Positions 14,586 to 16,542 of a stretch of 16,542 nt of DNA are shown in pieces. Each line of letters starts with the position of its first letter. The first letter of the stretch is position 1. The DNA is from Ilumatobacteraceae bacterium (GTDB lineage Bacteria > Actinomycetota > Acidimicrobiia > Acidimicrobiales > Ilumatobacteraceae): contig JAEMRY010000029.1 of assembly GCA_016463105.1 (NCBI GenBank), positions 1-16,542 of the forward strand. The letters are read 5' to 3'. The position numbers and the translations under genes were made by a program. The notes below the pieces were generated by a model that had not been told where the DNA came from, made no database searches, and saw nothing but the letters and a program-made list of their open reading frames with translations.

Positions 14586-15430
14586 TTTGTTGCCGCAATT
14601 TTTGTTCGTCGACCAAGTAAAACCCCGACAGCAACCAACAGTGACAACACAATTGCCAGTCGCACAGCGCCTTGATCTTGCAAAAATGACACGACTTTTG
14701 TTTGGTATCGCTCAATTTTTGAGACAAATCCTGCAGAAGAACTTTCATTGATAGCGGCGTACCAGTATGAAATTAAATAAATACCAGTCAGCATCACAAA
14801 GACCGCACCGAGACGTTCAATGATGCTCAGTCGATTTTTTATTAATACGACTAATCCAGTTTTAGCAAAAGCCAAACTCACAGTCAGTGCTGTAACTAAT
14901 AGCGACATGCCAAGGCCATAAAGCAGAATGCTGATTACGCCAGAAATAAAACCATGCAGCACAATTGAACCGAACACAGCAGTTGTTAAAAATCCGATCG
15001 TGCAGCCAATTGATGCGACTGCATATGCGACGCCATAAATTGTCATCGCTCGGAAAGTTTTGGTTTGTACGCCGCCAATTTGTGGCATTGCAAATTTTGG
15101 GGTCCAACCACCGATCATCCTCACGCCAGCAATCAGCAATCCAACGCCAATCAAAAACGATGCATATTTTGCGTTGAGCTCTATCCACTGAGTAAATAGC
15201 CGTGAGATCATTGCAATCACGAAAAATACGCCAATGAATCCAACCGAAACTCCAGAACTAACAATCAGTGCTCGACGGACTCTCTGGCTTGCGGATGTCC
15301 CTGTTTCTTCAGGCGTGCCAAGAAAATATAAAAGATATGTCGGCAGCAACACAAAACCACACGGGTTCACGGCTGCCAGCACTCCCAACACAAACGAGTA
15401 GGCAAAATTGCCTTGTAGCGCGATGATCAT
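14582..15430 (-). CDS. ccdA: CcdA/DsbD-type thiol-disulfide transporter
   Basis: A 282-residue polytopic membrane protein that carries reducing equivalents from cytoplasmic thioredoxin to extracytoplasmic thioredoxin-like proteins. The two redox Cys are visible: C24 in AAVNPCGFVLLP and C143 in SIGCTIGFLTTA, each in the expected helix context. Six family helices are followed by a C-terminal extension with a polar stretch (about 230-256) and a final helix at about 256-275 ending GRRTKIAATK. The extension is unusual, as basic CcdA ends after six helices. The start at 15430 overlaps the TlpA-like gene stop (ATGA), so CcdA and its likely partner are made together. Possible roles are cytochrome c maturation for CtaC and CuA-site thiol reduction; that is inference. 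Confidence 0.9.
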   Translation of the reverse strand: MIIALQGNFAYSFVLGVLAAVNPCGFVLLPTYLLYFLGTPEETGTSASQRVRRALIVSSGVSVGFIGVFFVIAMISRLFTQWIELNAKYASFLIGVGLLIAGVRMIGGWTPKFAMPQIGGVQTKTFRAMTIYGVAYAVASIGCTIGFLTTAVFGSIVLHGFISGVISILLYGLGMSLLVTALTVSLAFAKTGLVVLIKNRLSIIERLGAVFVMLTGIYLISYWYAAINESSSAGFVSKIERYQTKVVSFLQDQGAVRLAIVLSLLVAVGVLLGRRTKIAATK

Positions 15431-16002
15431 CCCAACAACTCTGTCACGAGTGCTGTGAGTTTGTCAGTACTCAGTTCGCCAGCGATCTGGGCAATTATCA
15501 GTCCTTGTGCGTTGACCGCCAAAGTCACAGGGGCAGTGCTGATGCCACTTGAACTAATAAAAGCGCCATTTAAATCTAGAAATATTTCGAAGTTAACCCC
15601 ATATTTAGTAGCAAAATCTTTTGCTACTTTGGCCGAGTCTTTAATATTGACGCCTACAAAATGTACTTTGTCGCCGTATTGCTCGGCGGCGCTGGCCAAA
15701 ACCGGAAGTTCTCGACGGCATGGCTCACATGTTGAATACCAAATATTGATGATCGTTGGCGTGCCAAGAAATGAATCAGTTGAGACGGTCGTGCCATCAA
15801 CACTTATCAGTTCAACTTTTGCCAACTGTAAACCCGTGTTGTCTTTGTTGGTCGCTATTTCGTTACTTAAAGCGGCACTGTCATTGGTCAAGTTAAATGT
15901 CTGAGTGGCATCACGGTTGAGCCATCGCCCAAGAACCGACACAGAAATCAAAATAAATACGACACTGGCGATTCTTATTAACAAACGAGTTCTGGCAGGC
16001 AC
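15427..16002 (-). CDS. TlpA/ResA-like membrane-anchored thioredoxin
   Basis: A 191-residue protein with an N-terminal membrane anchor (about residues 7-25), placing the thioredoxin domain outside the cytoplasm. The redox motif CEPC is at 92-95 in INIWYSTCEPCRRELP, the cis-Pro in ISTAPVTLAV, and the fold continues to LVTELLG. This matches the AhpC/TSA-TlpA/ResA class that reduces apocytochrome c or copper-site thiols. The GTG start at 16002 lies six bases after a TAGCCT -10 element. It is the first gene of a three-gene operon with ccdA and the gamma-PGA-hydrolase-like gene. Its neighbours make it the likely recipient of electrons from CcdA. Confidence 0.9.
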   Translation of the reverse strand: MPARTRLLIRIASVVFILISVSVLGRWLNRDATQTFNLTNDSAALSNEIATNKDNTGLQLAKVELISVDGTTVSTDSFLGTPTIINIWYSTCEPCRRELPVLASAAEQYGDKVHFVGVNIKDSAKVAKDFATKYGVNFEIFLDLNGAFISSSGISTAPVTLAVNAQGLIIAQIAGELSTDKLTALVTELLG

Positions 16003-16008
16003 GAGAGC

Positions 16009-16014
16009 AGGCTA
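16009..16014 (-). promoter_or_regulatory. Putative -10 element of the tlpA-like/ccdA operon
   Basis: On the minus strand TAGCCT (TANNNT) ends six bases before the GTG at 16002, the same spacing as at ctaB and serS. No Shine-Dalgarno sequence is present upstream of this GTG. Confidence 0.42.
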
Positions 16015-16058
16015 GCGACTGCTATCGAACCCACCAGAAGACGCATTTAATCGCGCAG

Positions 16059-16433
16059 TTAAGCAACCCAGTGCTCGGGGAGAGGCACTTCTTGGATTGT
16101 TAACACCGCACAAGGCTTCGTAACCGGTCGACCTCGTGGTCGTTTTGTAGAACGAATTCGGCCGTCTTCGATTAGTTCGCCGCCCCAGACTCCCCACGGT
16201 TCACTGCGAGATAGTGCGCCAGCAAGACAATCAGCCTTACTCGTGCACTTGGCACAAATCGCCTTGGCTCGCGCCATGTCAACGAACTCTTCTGAGAAGA
16301 ACAAGTATGACAATGTTCCGTTGCCGTCGTTGCAGCGCATCGCCGACAGTATGAATTGTGGATTGTCGTCAATTGCAAATTTGAAGTTTTCGCCAATTTC
16401 ATTTTCGGCGAATCGTGTTTCTAACATTGTCAT
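16059..16433 (-). CDS. WhiB-family iron-sulfur transcription regulator
   Basis: A 124-residue actinobacterial WhiB-like protein. Four Cys that bind a [4Fe-4S] cluster are C34, C60, C63 and C69 (spacing C-x25-C-x2-C-x5-C), followed by the family turn GVWGG at 81-85. A basic AT-hook-like stretch KRPRGRP at 97-103 could contact DNA, and a C-terminal tail ends EHWVA. Such proteins sense redox state or nitric oxide and bind the primary sigma factor. It has a clear ribosome site, unlike several neighbours. It starts at ATG 16433 and ends 56 bases before the TlpA-like gene start. Which WhiB subgroup it belongs to cannot be told here. Confidence 0.92.
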   Translation of the reverse strand: MTMLETRFAENEIGENFKFAIDDNPQFILSAMRCNDGNGTLSYLFFSEEFVDMARAKAICAKCTSKADCLAGALSRSEPWGVWGGELIEDGRIRSTKRPRGRPVTKPCAVLTIQEVPLPEHWVA

Positions 16434-16438
16434 ATCAT

Positions 16439-16446
16439 TTCCTTTC
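16439..16446 (-). promoter_or_regulatory. Shine-Dalgarno sequence of the whiB-like gene
   Basis: On the minus strand GAAAGGAA precedes the ATG at 16433 with about six bases between AGGA and the start. It fixes the start codon over the second ATG two codons later. Confidence 0.7.
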
Positions 16447-16490
16447 GTTTGTTGTTGGATATTTATTTTTAGCTAAGTAGCTTCACCCCG

Positions 16491-16529
16491 GAAAAACAAA
16501 AAGACCGCCGGGTTTTCACCCGACGGTCT
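16491..16529 (-). terminator. Intrinsic terminator of a leftward gene beyond the window edge
   Basis: Minus-strand bases 16529-16502 form a twelve-pair hairpin (AGACCGTCGGGT / ACCCGGCGGTCT) around a GAAA tetraloop at 16517-16514, with one G-U pair. It is followed by TTTTTGTTTTT from 16502 to 16492. On the plus strand the same pair is a C-A mismatch and no T run follows, so it acts on leftward transcription. It would end a gene lying to the right of this window and insulate whiB from it. Confidence 0.88.
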
Positions 16530-16542
16530 CGTGGATTTCTCC

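Noticed and set aside
16491..16529. Terminator hairpin read as a bidirectional terminator or small RNA
   Set aside because: The U-run and the G-U pair are present only for leftward transcription, and there is no rightward gene ending here.

Overview
The window is a gene-dense stretch of about 16.5 kb of moderate GC (mid-40s percent by eye). It comes from a Gram-positive actinomycete-type bacterium: it carries a WhiB regulator, the actinobacterial ClpS/DUF2017 pair, a CtaC with a fused C-terminal cytochrome c domain, and a YhjQ-free aa3-type oxidase operon of actinobacterial character. The low GC and the gene order suggest an aquatic member of the Acidimicrobiia (Ilumatobacter-like or acIV-like). 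That placement is an inference, not a demonstration. No gene-free stretch longer than 300 bases exists, and I saw no mobile element, CRISPR array or phage gene.

Layout. Positions 1-978 read leftward: clpS, then a DUF2017 gene, then a tRNA-Glu(UUC) cut by the window edge. Positions 1081-10335 read rightward and form one long cytochrome c oxidase locus: ctaB (heme O synthase), three unusual membrane-protein genes (2094-5316), then ctaC, ctaD, ctaE, a small subunit IV gene and ctaG. Positions 10332-11986 read leftward and encode a two-gene ABC exporter (permease and ATPase). It converges on ctaG with overlapping stop codons and diverges from serS. Positions 12046-13979 read rightward: serS and pdxH. 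Positions 13980-16002 read leftward: a TlpA-like thioredoxin, a CcdA thiol transporter and a poly-gamma-glutamate-hydrolase-like protein, all translationally coupled. A whiB-family gene (16059-16433, leftward) and an intrinsic terminator of a gene lying beyond the right edge finish the window.

The main discovery is at 2094-5316. Between ctaB and the real oxidase genes lies a second, degenerate set of oxidase subunits. The first is a subunit-I paralogue that aligns without gaps to parts of CtaD but has lost all six heme/copper histidines and the Tyr of the active site. The second is a subunit-III paralogue that has lost the conserved Glu, His and Asp residues. The third is a seven-helix protein with a C-terminal beta-rich, cupredoxin-like domain with no copper ligands. 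The three genes overlap or abut each other and ctaC, so they look co-translated with the working oxidase. They are intact, which argues for a selected, non-catalytic 'pseudo-oxidase' complex rather than decaying copies.

Several transcription starts show a TANNNT -10 hexamer exactly 6-7 bases before the start codon (ctaB, serS, tlpA-like, ABC ATPase), the signature of leaderless mRNAs. The whiB gene in contrast has a clear Shine-Dalgarno sequence.
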